DNA of 62,957 nt, taken from NCBI GenBank assembly GCA_036403235.1, contig DASWRI010000018.1, positions 1 through 62,957 on the forward strand. The letters are read 5' to 3'. The stretch is from JBGTFE01 sp036403235. GTDB taxonomy: Bacteria; Acidobacteriota; Blastocatellia; Pyrinomonadales; Pyrinomonadaceae. Numbering within the stretch: position 1 is the first letter of the stretch; each line of letters starts with the position of its first letter. Position numbers and translations under genes: made by a program. Positions 7,775 through 16,116 of this stretch are shown one piece after another. Below the pieces are notes generated by a model. It saw nothing but the letters and a program-made list of their open reading frames with translations. It was not told where the DNA came from and ran no database searches.

Positions 7775-9658
7775 ATGAGTAAGAGAATCGTAGAAAATTA
7801 CAAACGAAAGCTGGCTCGCGAAGAGAATTACGTCGTCGAACGCGGCGCGGCGCTTCGTATCGCGCTCTGCTATCCGAACACGCACAAAATCGGTATGGCG
7901 AATCTCGGGCTTCACACGATGTACGAGCTTTTCAACCGCATACCGGACGTTACGTGCGAGAGAGTTTTTCTGCCCGACGAGACCGAGATGCGCGAATACG
8001 CAAAAACTCACACGCCTTTGCTTTCGATGGAAACGCAATCGCCCGTCAAAGATTTTGACGTCGTCGCTTTCTCGATTTCTTTTGAGACCGATTATCTGAA
8101 TATGGCGCGAATGCTGCAAATGTCGCAGATTCCCGTCTGGGCGAAAGACCGTAATCATTTTCACCCGCTCGTCGTCATGGGCGGCGCGGCTTCGTTTCTC
8201 AATCCCGAACCGATTGCCGATTTTACGGACATCATCGCCGTCGGCGAAGGCGAAATTCTTGCTTTTCAGCTCGTCGATGCGATTTTTGAAAACGAAACGA
8301 AAGACGAAATTTTATTAAAGCTCGCCCAAATCGGTCGCGGATTTTATATTCCATCGCTATACGACGTCGTCTATAACGCCGACGGAACGGTTTCCGATTA
8401 CGTCCCGAATGGAACGGGCGTTCCGCGCCGCGTCGGGCGCGCTTTGTCGGCCGTAAATCCGAAAGAAGGAACTTTGCGCCGGGCCTTGAAACGCGGCGAA
8501 AAGGAATTGGCCGATTTTCTCGTCAATCAGGACATTTTCTGCCCTTCGACTTCCATCTGGTCGCCGGATGCCGAAATGGGCGACAGGCTTCTGGTGGAAA
8601 TCTCGCGCGGCTGCTCGCAGGGTTGTCGTTTCTGCTGGGCCGGTTACAATTATTATCCGCCGCGCGTTGTTCCGGCCAAAGATATTCTGGCAAAAGCGCG
8701 CGAGTGGCGCGAAAAAACGAATAAAATCGGTCTGGTTTCGACCGCCGTCTGCGACCATCCGGAGATTTCGACGATTTTGCGCGAGCTGCGCGCGATGGAT
8801 TATCGCATCTCGGTTTCGTCTTTAAGACTCGACCAGATTTCCGACGAACTGCTCGACGCGCTGGTCGAGTCACGTGACCAGCAAATCGCCGTCGCGCCCG
8901 AAACCGGCTCTGACCGACTTCGACGCGTCATCAACAAAAATTTGACGAACGACGAAATCGTCGATATCTGCGGCGCGGTTTTCGATAGAGGAATGCTGAC
9001 CGTCAAGCTTTATCTAATGGTCGGACTTCCGACCGAAACTTACGAAGACCTCGAAGAAATGATTACGCTCGTCGAACGGATAAAAAACCGTATGCTCGAA
9101 GCCGGAAAGCGGTTCGGACGCGCGGGGAAAATTATTCCTTCATTAAACGGTTTTGTGCCGAAGCCGAACACGCCGCTTCAATGGGACGCGATTTGCGACG
9201 AAAAAGAATTGAAAAATCGTTTGAAATGGACGGCCAAAAATTTATCGCGCATTCCGAACGTCGAAGTTCGCTGGATGTCCGCCCGAATCGCGCACGAGCA
9301 GGCTCTGTTTTCTTCGGGCGACCGAACAATCGGAAAAGTTATCGAAACGGCGGCGCGTCTGAACGGAAATTTGAAGGAAGCTTTGCGCGTTACCGGCATC
9401 GACGCCGCGTTTCACACTTCGCGAAATCGTTCGTATGAAGAATTTTTGCCGTGGTCAATCGTCGATTCGGGACTTTCGTTTGAATTTTTAAAAACCGAGC
9501 ACGAAAAATCGCAGGAAGCCCTTTCTTCGAAACCGTGTCCGGCTGTCGAAAAATGCACGACCTGCGGCGTTTGCCCGACGACGTGGCTGGCGGACGCTCC
9601 GGAAAGTTTGATTCAGATTCAACCTCTCAAAATTCAAGCCGCGCTCGCCGCCGTTTAA
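7775..9658 (+). CDS. B12-binding-domain radical SAM protein, TIGR03960-like
   Basis: About 627 residues. The N-terminal half resembles a cobalamin-binding-type domain (ALCYPNTHKIGMANLGLHTM, then VVMGGAASFLNPEP and VGEGE). A radical SAM core follows with the cluster motif CSQGCRFCWAG, with a later GLPTETYEDLEEM. The C-terminus has a second Cys cluster, CPAVEKCTTCGVC, possibly for another Fe-S centre. In many bacteria such proteins are fused to or adjacent to a TIGR03936/DUF2344 domain; no such domain is visible here. The substrate is unknown. The ATG at 7775 is preferred over an in-frame TTG at 7754. Confidence 0.88.
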   Translation: MSKRIVENYKRKLAREENYVVERGAALRIALCYPNTHKIGMANLGLHTMYELFNRIPDVTCERVFLPDETEMREYAKTHTPLLSMETQSPVKDFDVVAFSISFETDYLNMARMLQMSQIPVWAKDRNHFHPLVVMGGAASFLNPEPIADFTDIIAVGEGEILAFQLVDAIFENETKDEILLKLAQIGRGFYIPSLYDVVYNADGTVSDYVPNGTGVPRRVGRALSAVNPKEGTLRRALKRGEKELADFLVNQDIFCPSTSIWSPDAEMGDRLLVEISRGCSQGCRFCWAGYNYYPPRVVPAKDILAKAREWREKTNKIGLVSTAVCDHPEISTILRELRAMDYRISVSSLRLDQISDELLDALVESRDQQIAVAPETGSDRLRRVINKNLTNDEIVDICGAVFDRGMLTVKLYLMVGLPTETYEDLEEMITLVERIKNRMLEAGKRFGRAGKIIPSLNGFVPKPNTPLQWDAICDEKELKNRLKWTAKNLSRIPNVEVRWMSARIAHEQALFSSGDRTIGKVIETAARLNGNLKEALRVTGIDAAFHTSRNRSYEEFLPWSIVDSGLSFEFLKTEHEKSQEALSSKPCPAVEKCTTCGVCPTTWLADAPESLIQIQPLKIQAALAAV

Positions 9659-9686
9659 TTTTTACAAATTACTTAATTTTTACAAT

Positions 9687-10097
9687 TTATTGTTTTGCCA
9701 AAAATCCGGCGGGTGTCGCCGTGTGGTCGAATTGATAATGGTATGTGTAAAGCCCGAAAGGCAGAATATCGACGTTCTGCGAATACGCGACGCGCGCCTG
9801 CACGACGTTATTCACCTGTTTCACTTCCATAAAAGCGTCGGCCGGAATGCTGTTAGCCGCCGCCACGCGCTTTAGTCTGGTTTTGATGACGCCGACCGGG
9901 TCGTTGCCGTTCGGGAGCGCCGTTCCCTGCACGACGGCCGTCTGCATCTCTTCCCTGAAGCTCGCGCCGTTATAGGCTATGGGAACGAAGTTGATAAGCG
10001 CGTGTCCGACCAAAAACAAAACAACCAGCACGCTGACGAGCTTAATGCCCGCGCCGCCGTGCTGACGACGGCAATCTTTTCCGATATTTTTTTTCAT
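9687..10097 (-). CDS. Single-pass membrane protein, DUF4845-like
   Basis: 136 residues. A Gly-rich basic start (RRQHGGAGIK) precedes one transmembrane helix (about 20-38, VSVLVVLFLVGHALINFVP). The remainder has the layout of pilin-like or DUF4845 proteins (YNGASFREEMQ, then a long helix, then a beta-rich end). The family link is tentative. It lies downstream of aroB on the same strand after 25 bases and may be cotranscribed. Confidence 0.6.
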   Translation of the reverse strand: MKKNIGKDCRRQHGGAGIKLVSVLVVLFLVGHALINFVPIAYNGASFREEMQTAVVQGTALPNGNDPVGVIKTRLKRVAAANSIPADAFMEVKQVNNVVQARVAYSQNVDILPFGLYTYHYQFDHTATPAGFLAKQ

Positions 10098-10122
10098 TTC
10101 TAACTCCTTGAATTGAAAGAAG

Positions 10123-11277
10123 CTATTTTCTTTTTAAGACTGTGTTGAGAGATTTCAGCAGAATTTTCGTGGGAATTTTTTCGCTGCCGATGATTACGGG
10201 TTTTCCGATTTTTCTTAAAAGAATCCATTGGAGCGATTTATCAATCGATTTTTTATCAAATTCAAACGCTTCAATTACATCTTTTACCTCGATATTTTTT
10301 GTATTTGGCAATGTTCCGGCCAAATCAATAACATCGTTTAACGATTTTAACTCATTTTTATCAAAAATGCCAATATTATTTGCGATTGCTCCGGCGGCTA
10401 ACATTCCGTAGCCGACGGCTTCGCCGTGTTTGAAATATTCGTAGTTTGTAATTTTCTCAAGCGCGTGCGCGACGGTGTGGCCAAAGTTCAATATTTTGCG
10501 TGATTTCGCGTCGGTTCTCGCTATATATTCACGCTCGTCGCCGCGAACAATTTTGGTTTTGAATTGGACTTGCGCGTCAATAAGTTTTTCCATATCCGAC
10601 CAAAATTTTCTGTCCGAAAAATGTTTTTCGAAATCGTTCGGCGAATAATCTTTCAAAAATTTTGCAGTTTGATTAAATAAGGCTTTGCCGGAAATCGCGC
10701 CCTGCTTAACCACTTCGCAAAATCCGGCGGTTAATTCGCGTTCCGGCAAAGTCTTTAGCGTTTCCACATCAATCAAAACGCCTCTCGGATTGTGAAACGC
10801 GCCGATTAAGTTTTTGCCGAAATCGGAATTAACGGCGGTTTTTCCGCCGACGGATGAATCAATCATCGCCAGAAGCGTCGTCGGAATCTGCAAAAAGTCG
10901 ATTCCGCGCAGATAAATCGCCGATGCAAAACCGGCCAAATCGCCGACAACGCCGCCGCCGAGCGCGACGACCGCGTCGCTTCGCGTCAATCTTTTTTCAC
11001 TGAAAAATTTCAGCGCTCTTTCAAGCGAGCGAAGATTTTTGTATTTTTCGCCGTCTTTCATCAACCAGACGAAAACTTCAAATTTCGCATCTTCAAGCGT
11101 CCGCTTTAATTCCTGGCCGTATAAATCAAAAACCTTTGCATTTGAAATAATGACAATCTTTTTCGCCGAACCGTTTATTTCCCCAAAATCCATCAGACAA
11201 TGCTTTGCCCAAAAGCCGCATTTTTCCAGTTTGCCGCGTTCGATTGTAATTTTATATCCCGGAATTTTTGACGCCAT
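10123..11277 (-). CDS. aroB: 3-dehydroquinate synthase
   Basis: Second step of the shikimate pathway. 384 residues. The NAD-binding GGGVVGD motif is at 107-113, followed by the family block LQIPTTLLAMIDSSVGGKTA (129-148). Candidate metal ligands are the Glu in FCEVVKQG and the His residues in FGHTVAHALE and FKHGEAVGYG. Lys-rich and AT-richer than neighbouring genes. A structured RNA with a terminator lies about 100 bases upstream of the start, so either an independent small RNA or a leader attenuator precedes aroB. Confidence 0.95.
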   Translation of the reverse strand: MASKIPGYKITIERGKLEKCGFWAKHCLMDFGEINGSAKKIVIISNAKVFDLYGQELKRTLEDAKFEVFVWLMKDGEKYKNLRSLERALKFFSEKRLTRSDAVVALGGGVVGDLAGFASAIYLRGIDFLQIPTTLLAMIDSSVGGKTAVNSDFGKNLIGAFHNPRGVLIDVETLKTLPERELTAGFCEVVKQGAISGKALFNQTAKFLKDYSPNDFEKHFSDRKFWSDMEKLIDAQVQFKTKIVRGDEREYIARTDAKSRKILNFGHTVAHALEKITNYEYFKHGEAVGYGMLAAGAIANNIGIFDKNELKSLNDVIDLAGTLPNTKNIEVKDVIEAFEFDKKSIDKSLQWILLRKIGKPVIIGSEKIPTKILLKSLNTVLKRK

Positions 11278-11372
11278 ATTTTACGTAAATACCTCTTTCA
11301 TTTGGTTGATATTCGACGATTTTTTTCCGACTTTTAATATTTTTGAGGGTAGATTTTTTGTCGCAAAAAAGC

Positions 11373-11412
11373 AAAAAAAGAGCCGCAAGTTTTTTGAATT
11401 TTGCTTGCGGCT
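11373..11412 (-). terminator. Intrinsic terminator of the structured RNA
   Basis: On the minus strand AGCCGCAAG (from 11412) pairs with CTTGCGGCT (to 11381), followed by C and a run of seven T. It lies between the hairpin cluster and the aroB start, so read-through would be needed for the upstream promoter to feed aroB. Confidence 0.85.
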
Positions 11413-11538
11413 TTAATCTTTTTAATTTTGAGTTAGAGCAGGTGAAGCGACGTGGAAGTGCACCGCACCTGCCAATCCGTGGCTACTGTCCTCACCCCAG
11501 CAACCACTAGAGACGGAGGTTCCACCAACCGTCTCAAT
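11373..11538 (-). ncRNA. Unassigned structured small RNA or aroB leader
   Basis: On the minus strand a promoter-like pair, TTGCCA (11570-11575) and TATATT (11546-11551) with an 18-base spacer, precedes three hairpins: 11510-11535 (7-bp stem), 11479-11507 (10-bp stem GTGGTTGCTG/CAGTAGCCAC with two G-U pairs, 9-base loop) and 11438-11472 (7-bp GCAGGTG/CACCTGC closing stem). An intrinsic terminator follows (11373-11412). No ORF spans it. It lacks the SRP GGAAG core and does not look like tmRNA, RNase P or 6S RNA. GGA occurs in the loops of the first two hairpins and between the second and third. Confidence 0.65.
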
Positions 11539-11545
11539 TGCATAT

Positions 11546-11575
11546 AATATACATTTAAATTTTTCGGTTTGGCAA
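11546..11575 (-). promoter_or_regulatory. Candidate promoter for the structured RNA
   Basis: TTGCCA at 11570-11575 and TATATT at 11546-11551 on the minus strand, separated by 18 bases. A start near 11538-11540 would fall just before the first hairpin. Confidence 0.5.
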
Positions 11576-11581
11576 ATGCTT

Positions 11582-11893
11582 TTATATTTTTTCAGTCGGC
11601 GCGAGCAAATCGGAAATTATTTCCAGACGGATTTCGGGAAAAGATTCTTCAATCGCTTCCGTCATTTTGGCCCGTTCGGGCAGATTCAATCTTTTTTTAA
11701 ATGCGTCTTGGCGATGCTCGTTCGATTCCCAGCGGGCGTAAGCATACCACAGTCCGTCGCTGCCCTGATGAAGGCGTGAACCGAGCGCGCCCGCAAAATT
11801 CTCCCGGTAATATGCGGTAATTATCGACCAGCTTTCGATAAACTGCCGCTCCAATCCAGGCTTTACGCGCCAGCGATAAAGAACCGTGAACAT
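11582..11893 (-). CDS. ABM-domain (antibiotic biosynthesis monooxygenase-like) protein
   Basis: 103 residues with the ferredoxin-like ABM fold pattern: an initial beta strand (FTVLYRWRVKPGLERQFIESW), a middle Gly-Ser-Arg-Leu strand and YAYARWESNEHRQDA. Family members include small monooxygenases and enzymes acting on reactive metabolites; the substrate here is unknown. It follows glmM by 5 bases on the same strand and is probably cotranscribed. Confidence 0.8.
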   Translation of the reverse strand: MFTVLYRWRVKPGLERQFIESWSIITAYYRENFAGALGSRLHQGSDGLWYAYARWESNEHRQDAFKKRLNLPERAKMTEAIEESFPEIRLEIISDLLAPTEKI

Positions 11894-11898
11894 ATTTT

Positions 11899-13245
11899 TT
11901 ATCCCAGGCTTTTCCTGATAATTTCAGCCAGCCGATGTGCCTGCGCCTCAATCGTGTTTTGATTTTCGCCTTCAATCATGACGCGCGCCAGATTTTCCGT
12001 TCCCGAATATCGAAGCAGAAGACGGCCATTGTCGCCGAGTTCGGCTTCGATTTGCGCGGCGGCTTCAGCTATTTCCGCAACTTCTTCAAACGGCAGCTTT
12101 TTACTCACTTTGACATTTACCAGAATCTGCGGAAAACGATTGAATCCTTCGGTCATTTCCGATAAAGTTTTATGATTTTCCTGCAAAGCTTCGAGCACAA
12201 AAAGCGTCGTCAGCATTCCGTCGCCGACCAGACTTCGCGCCGGAAAAATGATATGACCGGACTGCTCGCCGCCGATAGCCGAATTTGTTCGGAGAAGCTC
12301 TTCCAAAACGTATTTGTCGCCGACCGATGTTCGAAGAAGCTCGATATTTTTTGATTTCAGCGCGACTTCCAGACCGATATTGCTCATCACGGTGGCGATG
12401 ATTTTTTGATTTTCGAGCTTTCCGTGGCGCTCCAGATGCTGCGCCATTATCCAGAGAACGGCGTCGCCGTCAATTAAATTTCCCTTTTCGTCCGAAAAAA
12501 GCGCACGGTCGGCGTCGCCGTCAAAGGCAACGCCGAAATCCGCATTTTCTTCCACAACCTTTTTTTGCAGATTTCCGACGAACAGCGAGCCGCAGTTTTC
12601 GTTTATGTTGCGCCCGTCCGGCTGGCAGTTAAAAACCGAAACTTCCGCGCCGAGCGCCTGAAAAAGCTTTGGCGCAAGAGCGGTCGCCGCGCCGTTGGCG
12701 CAGTCTATTATCATTTTGAAATTTTCGAGCGAAAGGTCTTCGAATTCGCCCGCCAGATAAGCTAGATAAGCGCTTTGATATTCTTCGGCTTTTGAATTAT
12801 CAACCGGCAGCCGACGACCGGCGACGGGCGACCGACTGCTCTCAAAAATATCCTTTTCAATCGCCCTTTCCGTCTCGCCGTCAATTTTTTTGCCGCTCGG
12901 CGAAAAAATTTTGATGCCGTTATCGTGAAACGGATTGTGCGACGCGCTGATGACAATTCCGGCGTCGAACGCAAATTCTTTTGTGATGAAAGCGACGCCG
13001 GGTGTCGTGATGATTTCGGCCGACTCGGCGTGCGCGCCTTCGGAATTTGCGCCCGCGTGAAATGCTTTTTCAATCCATTCGCCCGACTCGCGCGTGTCCC
13101 GGCCGGTGATAAATCGCGGCTCTCTGCCGAGTTTTTCGCGAAACTGCCGCGCCAGAGATTTTCCGGTGACGAAGATTGTCTGCTCGTCGAGCGGAAATTC
13201 TCCCGCTTCACCACGCATCCCGTCCGTTCCAAAAAGTTTTTTCAT
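11899..13245 (-). CDS. glmM: Phosphoglucosamine mutase
   Basis: Converts glucosamine-6-phosphate to glucosamine-1-phosphate for UDP-GlcNAc and cell-wall synthesis. 448 residues. Visible features are the N-terminal KKLFGTDGMRG, the phosphoserine motif SASHNP (active Ser102), the metal-binding DGDADR (about 250) and the phosphate-binding C-terminal RYSGTEN. Residues about 136-150, just after domain 1, are encoded by period-7 DNA, giving an atypical Arg/Pro-rich linker. Confidence 0.96.
   Translation of the reverse strand: MKKLFGTDGMRGEAGEFPLDEQTIFVTGKSLARQFREKLGREPRFITGRDTRESGEWIEKAFHAGANSEGAHAESAEIITTPGVAFITKEFAFDAGIVISASHNPFHDNGIKIFSPSGKKIDGETERAIEKDIFESSRSPVAGRRLPVDNSKAEEYQSAYLAYLAGEFEDLSLENFKMIIDCANGAATALAPKLFQALGAEVSVFNCQPDGRNINENCGSLFVGNLQKKVVEENADFGVAFDGDADRALFSDEKGNLIDGDAVLWIMAQHLERHGKLENQKIIATVMSNIGLEVALKSKNIELLRTSVGDKYVLEELLRTNSAIGGEQSGHIIFPARSLVGDGMLTTLFVLEALQENHKTLSEMTEGFNRFPQILVNVKVSKKLPFEEVAEIAEAAAQIEAELGDNGRLLLRYSGTENLARVMIEGENQNTIEAQAHRLAEIIRKSLG
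12801..12842. repeat. In-frame heptad repeat inside glmM
   Basis: On the plus strand units CAACCGG, CAGCCGA, CGACCGG, CGACGGG and CGACCGA follow each other every 7 bases from 12801 to 12835. They encode the linker after the first domain. The word matches the GGTCGGC-type repeats of the intergenic family. Confidence 0.75.
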
Positions 13246-13458
13246 AAATTAAATAAATTACAGTAAAACTTATTTCCATAACAAATTTCAAATAACTATA
13301 AGCAATTCTTGTCGAAACCATAAACTTTTAATAAATCATTTGACAACCTTTTATAAAATGAGCGAATCTTTAAATTGCGAAACTTTCCATTCGCGTTTTT
13401 GAGATTTAACCAGTAATCTCGTCCGAAATGTTCAAAACTCAAAACTGAAGAAGGAAGT

Positions 13459-14745
13459 ATGAAGAAAAGAATTTTAACCGGATTGTGCGTCTCTCTGTGT
13501 CTCTCGATTTCCGTTTTCGCGCAGAGCGCCGCGCCGTCGCCGACACCGACACGCCAGCGCGTCGTTAATTCAAATCCGGTAAATTCTCCGCAGTTTTCTC
13601 CGACTCCGTTGCCGAAAATCGTCGTTGTGACAAGCACTCTGCCTACGCCGACGCCGATTCCCAAACCGATTCCCGTCGATAGACCGAACGTTTCGATTCC
13701 CTCCTTCCAGCCGATTTATCCTTTTAGCGCCTTAAAATTTGGCGAAATCAAAAACAAGCTCGCCGAAGCAAGACGCGAAATGACGGCGCGCCCGATTGCG
13801 ACCGTTTTGACCGGCTCGATTTTGTCGCTGGATTTTGTGCGGATTGCCTTTTACGATTACGACACGAAACAAATCGATTATGTCGTCATGACGAAAGATT
13901 CTTTTCTGACGCGCGGCGCGACAATGGCGACGACCACTTCAAACGGAAAAAGCGTCACGGTTTATATCGTTCGCGCCAACGGCGTCAACACGCCCGTTAC
14001 GATTACCGGACAAAACAATAAGGCGCAGCTGCCTTTGATGGTGCAGTATCCGGTCGTGCGTGACGGCAGATACACCGAAACGGCGTATTACATCTCGACT
14101 CATCCCGGAATCGTGACGCCGGAAATCATCAACGCCGGAAAGCTTTATATGCGCAATACGCTCGACGTCGCGCGCGAAAAACTTCGCCAGAAAGGAATTT
14201 TTATTTCTCCGCAAGTCGCCGACATTGCCGAGCGTCTGGCGATTGTCGAGCACATCGACCACGAACGCTTCTGGACGGAAAACTCTTTGCAGCTTTTTAA
14301 TGAAGTTTACGCGCTCTACGCTTTGAACGAAGGTCAGACATATCGTTATGCGGTCAGCTCGGCCGGCGCGGGCGGAATGGTGCAGATGATTCCCTCGACT
14401 TATTACATGATTCGTTCGCGTTACTATAACGTCGGATTGATTCCCGATTTTGTCGAAGGAATGCGCAATCACGCCAACGCCGCGCAGGCGATGCTGCTTT
14501 ATATGCAGATGACGTGGACGGATTTGCTCGCCAGCCCGGTGGTTTTCGACGCGGTGCAGAACGGCATCGCGACGCCCGCCGAACTGATGTCGGCCGGTTA
14601 CAATTCAAATCCGGCAAAGCTTCCCGGCTTTATCAAACGCGCCGGCGCAAACTGGCGAAATCTGATTCCTCGCGAAACAAAAATCTATCTCCAAATCAAC
14701 GCCTCAATGGACAAATTCGTCCCGATTTCCGCGCCGAGAAAATAA
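13459..14745 (+). CDS. Exported protein with SLT-like (lytic transglycosylase-like) domain
   Basis: 428 residues. A signal peptide ends near SVFAQ, followed by a Thr/Pro-rich spacer (about 25-80) and a beta-rich middle domain. The C-terminal region has AVSSAGAGGMVQMIPSTYYM, close to the transglycosylase consensus Ala-x-Ser-x-x-Gly-Ala-x-Gly-x-x-Gln-x-x-Pro-x-Thr. The catalytic Glu is normally in Glu-Ser; here the nearest candidate is NEG (ALNEGQ), so activity is uncertain. Probably acts on peptidoglycan or is a non-catalytic relative. Confidence 0.7.
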   Translation: MKKRILTGLCVSLCLSISVFAQSAAPSPTPTRQRVVNSNPVNSPQFSPTPLPKIVVVTSTLPTPTPIPKPIPVDRPNVSIPSFQPIYPFSALKFGEIKNKLAEARREMTARPIATVLTGSILSLDFVRIAFYDYDTKQIDYVVMTKDSFLTRGATMATTTSNGKSVTVYIVRANGVNTPVTITGQNNKAQLPLMVQYPVVRDGRYTETAYYISTHPGIVTPEIINAGKLYMRNTLDVAREKLRQKGIFISPQVADIAERLAIVEHIDHERFWTENSLQLFNEVYALYALNEGQTYRYAVSSAGAGGMVQMIPSTYYMIRSRYYNVGLIPDFVEGMRNHANAAQAMLLYMQMTWTDLLASPVVFDAVQNGIATPAELMSAGYNSNPAKLPGFIKRAGANWRNLIPRETKIYLQINASMDKFVPISAPRK

Positions 14746-14782
14746 TTGATAGTTAAAAGTGGAAAGTCCTTTTTACTATCAA
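14746..14782. repeat. Imperfect hairpin between convergent genes
   Basis: TTGATAGTTAAAAG (14746-14759) pairs with 14769-14782 with one mismatch. The TTGATAG/AGTTGATA word also occurs in the heptad hairpin at 43573-43644. It may serve as terminator for either converging gene, but it has no clean T run. Confidence 0.6.
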
Positions 14783-14788
14783 CTATTT

Positions 14789-15349
14789 TCATTCGTCCTG
14801 AACTTCCAGAATAACCTGGTGAATCGAGCTTATTTTTTCAAATTCGCGGCGAACGTCCGCAAACTTTTTTTCGACGAGATTTTCGCCTGAAAAGAACTTG
14901 TCGTTGGTAACTTCAAAAACGGCGAACGGCGGCGCTTCGAAGTATTCCATTTCTTCTTCCGAATCAAAACAGATGCGCGCGACGTTCAGGCCCCAGAGCT
15001 CGCCGAGATGAACGTCAATCGAGATGCGCTTGTCGTCAAGTTCATAAAAATAGCGGTTTTTGCGAATTTCCCTTCCTTCAAATTGCTCGAAAATTTTGTA
15101 TTCGTCTTCGTGCATAAAAATTTCGGCGATTTTCCAGATGGCCAGATTATTTTCATCGGCCGGAAAACGATGTTCCATCAGCCACGTCTGCTCGCGCGTC
15201 TGCGGCGTGCGGATGCGGCGCAGGCGCAGGCGCGTGTTTTCGATGTAATTATCAAAAATCTGGAGATGCGCGTCGGCGCGCGTCAAAGGCTCGGGCAAAT
15301 CGTTTATCAGAAAAAGCCGGCGAAATTCGGTTTGGTATGTTTTGTTCAT
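14789..15349 (-). CDS. CYTH-domain protein
   Basis: 186 residues. The pattern of alternating charged residues on beta strands is typical of CYTH triphosphate tunnel enzymes: TEFRRLFLI at the start, RLRLRRIR, YELDDKRISIDVHLGELWGL and VARICFDSEEEMEYF. The usual N-terminal Glu-x-Glu-x-Lys is replaced by TEFRRLF. Activity (triphosphatase or cyclase) is unknown. It is convergent with the SLT-like gene. Confidence 0.75.
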   Translation of the reverse strand: MNKTYQTEFRRLFLINDLPEPLTRADAHLQIFDNYIENTRLRLRRIRTPQTREQTWLMEHRFPADENNLAIWKIAEIFMHEDEYKIFEQFEGREIRKNRYFYELDDKRISIDVHLGELWGLNVARICFDSEEEMEYFEAPPFAVFEVTNDKFFSGENLVEKKFADVRREFEKISSIHQVILEVQDE

Positions 15350-15411
15350 TTCTCTTTAATGATTTATACTTTTTTGCTTTGAGACTATTTTAATACTTTT
15401 AGGAGACAATA

Positions 15412-15954
15412 ATGCGTTTTCAAATTACATTTTTTACAGCAATTTTAATTTTTTCGGTTTTTTTGACGGCCTGCCCGAGTCCGGAAGCGCCGAACGCGAA
15501 CACAAATCCGGTAAACTCGAACGCGCCGAAAAACACGTCGAACGGCAATCTTAACCCGACAAAATCGCCCGAAGCGGCGACGACCAATAACGCGCCGACC
15601 ATAACTCCGGTCGTTAAAGCTTATTACGAAGCGTTGAAGAAAAAGGATGATGCCGCGCTCAAAAAAGTTATGACGCAGGAATTTATCAACGCGCTCGAAG
15701 CCGATATGAAAGCCGAAGGCGGAAAATCCCTGGCGGCTTACGCGGCCGAGCTCGAAGATTTGAAAGCGACAATCGAAGTTCGCAACGAAAAAATCGACGG
15801 CGATAAGGCCGTTGCCGAGCTCAAAGGCGGAACATACGTCAACTGGACGCCGTTTGAATTTGCCAGAGAAAACGGCGAGTGGAAATTTACCGGAAAATCG
15901 CCCGATGTCAAAAGCGTCAAAGAATCGGTTACGAATTCAAACGCGGCCAAATAA
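15412..15954 (+). CDS. Lipoprotein with DUF4878-like domain
   Basis: 180 residues. Lipobox LTAC (Cys about 21) follows a hydrophobic signal, then an Asn/Thr/Pro-rich spacer to about 60. The domain beginning VVKAYYEALKKKDDAALKKVMT and ending VNWTPFEFARENGEWKF is typical of NTF2-like DUF4878 lipoproteins. AGGAG lies 6 bases before the ATG. Function unknown. An intrinsic terminator follows. Confidence 0.8.
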   Translation: MRFQITFFTAILIFSVFLTACPSPEAPNANTNPVNSNAPKNTSNGNLNPTKSPEAATTNNAPTITPVVKAYYEALKKKDDAALKKVMTQEFINALEADMKAEGGKSLAAYAAELEDLKATIEVRNEKIDGDKAVAELKGGTYVNWTPFEFARENGEWKFTGKSPDVKSVKESVTNSNAAK

Positions 15955-15973
15955 AATCAGATAAAATCTGCGA

Positions 15974-16005
15974 AAAACAGCCTGAAAACTCGGGCTGTTT
16001 TTTTA
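15974..16005 (+). terminator. Intrinsic terminator
   Basis: AACAGCC pairs with GGCTGTT around a short loop, followed by a run of T (to 16004). It ends the lipoprotein gene upstream. Confidence 0.85.
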
Positions 16006-16048
16006 TTTTCAAGTTGCAAAAATTTATAAAACTGCTAATATCAGCATT

Positions 16049-16080
16049 TCGTTTGCGAAAGTGAAACTTTTCGCAAACGA
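16049..16080. other. Leader hairpin upstream of second lipoprotein
   Basis: TCGTTTGCGAAA (16049-16060) pairs perfectly with TTTCGCAAACGA (16069-16080). It lies 36 bases before the ATG at 16117, without a T run after it, so a 5' UTR stem or operator is more likely than a terminator. Confidence 0.5.
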
Positions 16081-16116
16081 GAATTTAACTTAAAATTGAA
16101 GGAATCAGAAGATTAA

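Noticed and set aside
11373..11538. SRP RNA, tmRNA, RNase P or 6S RNA
   Set aside because: None of the core signatures (SRP GGAAG loop, tmRNA tag frame, RNase P P4, 6S bubble) could be matched, so the RNA is left unassigned.
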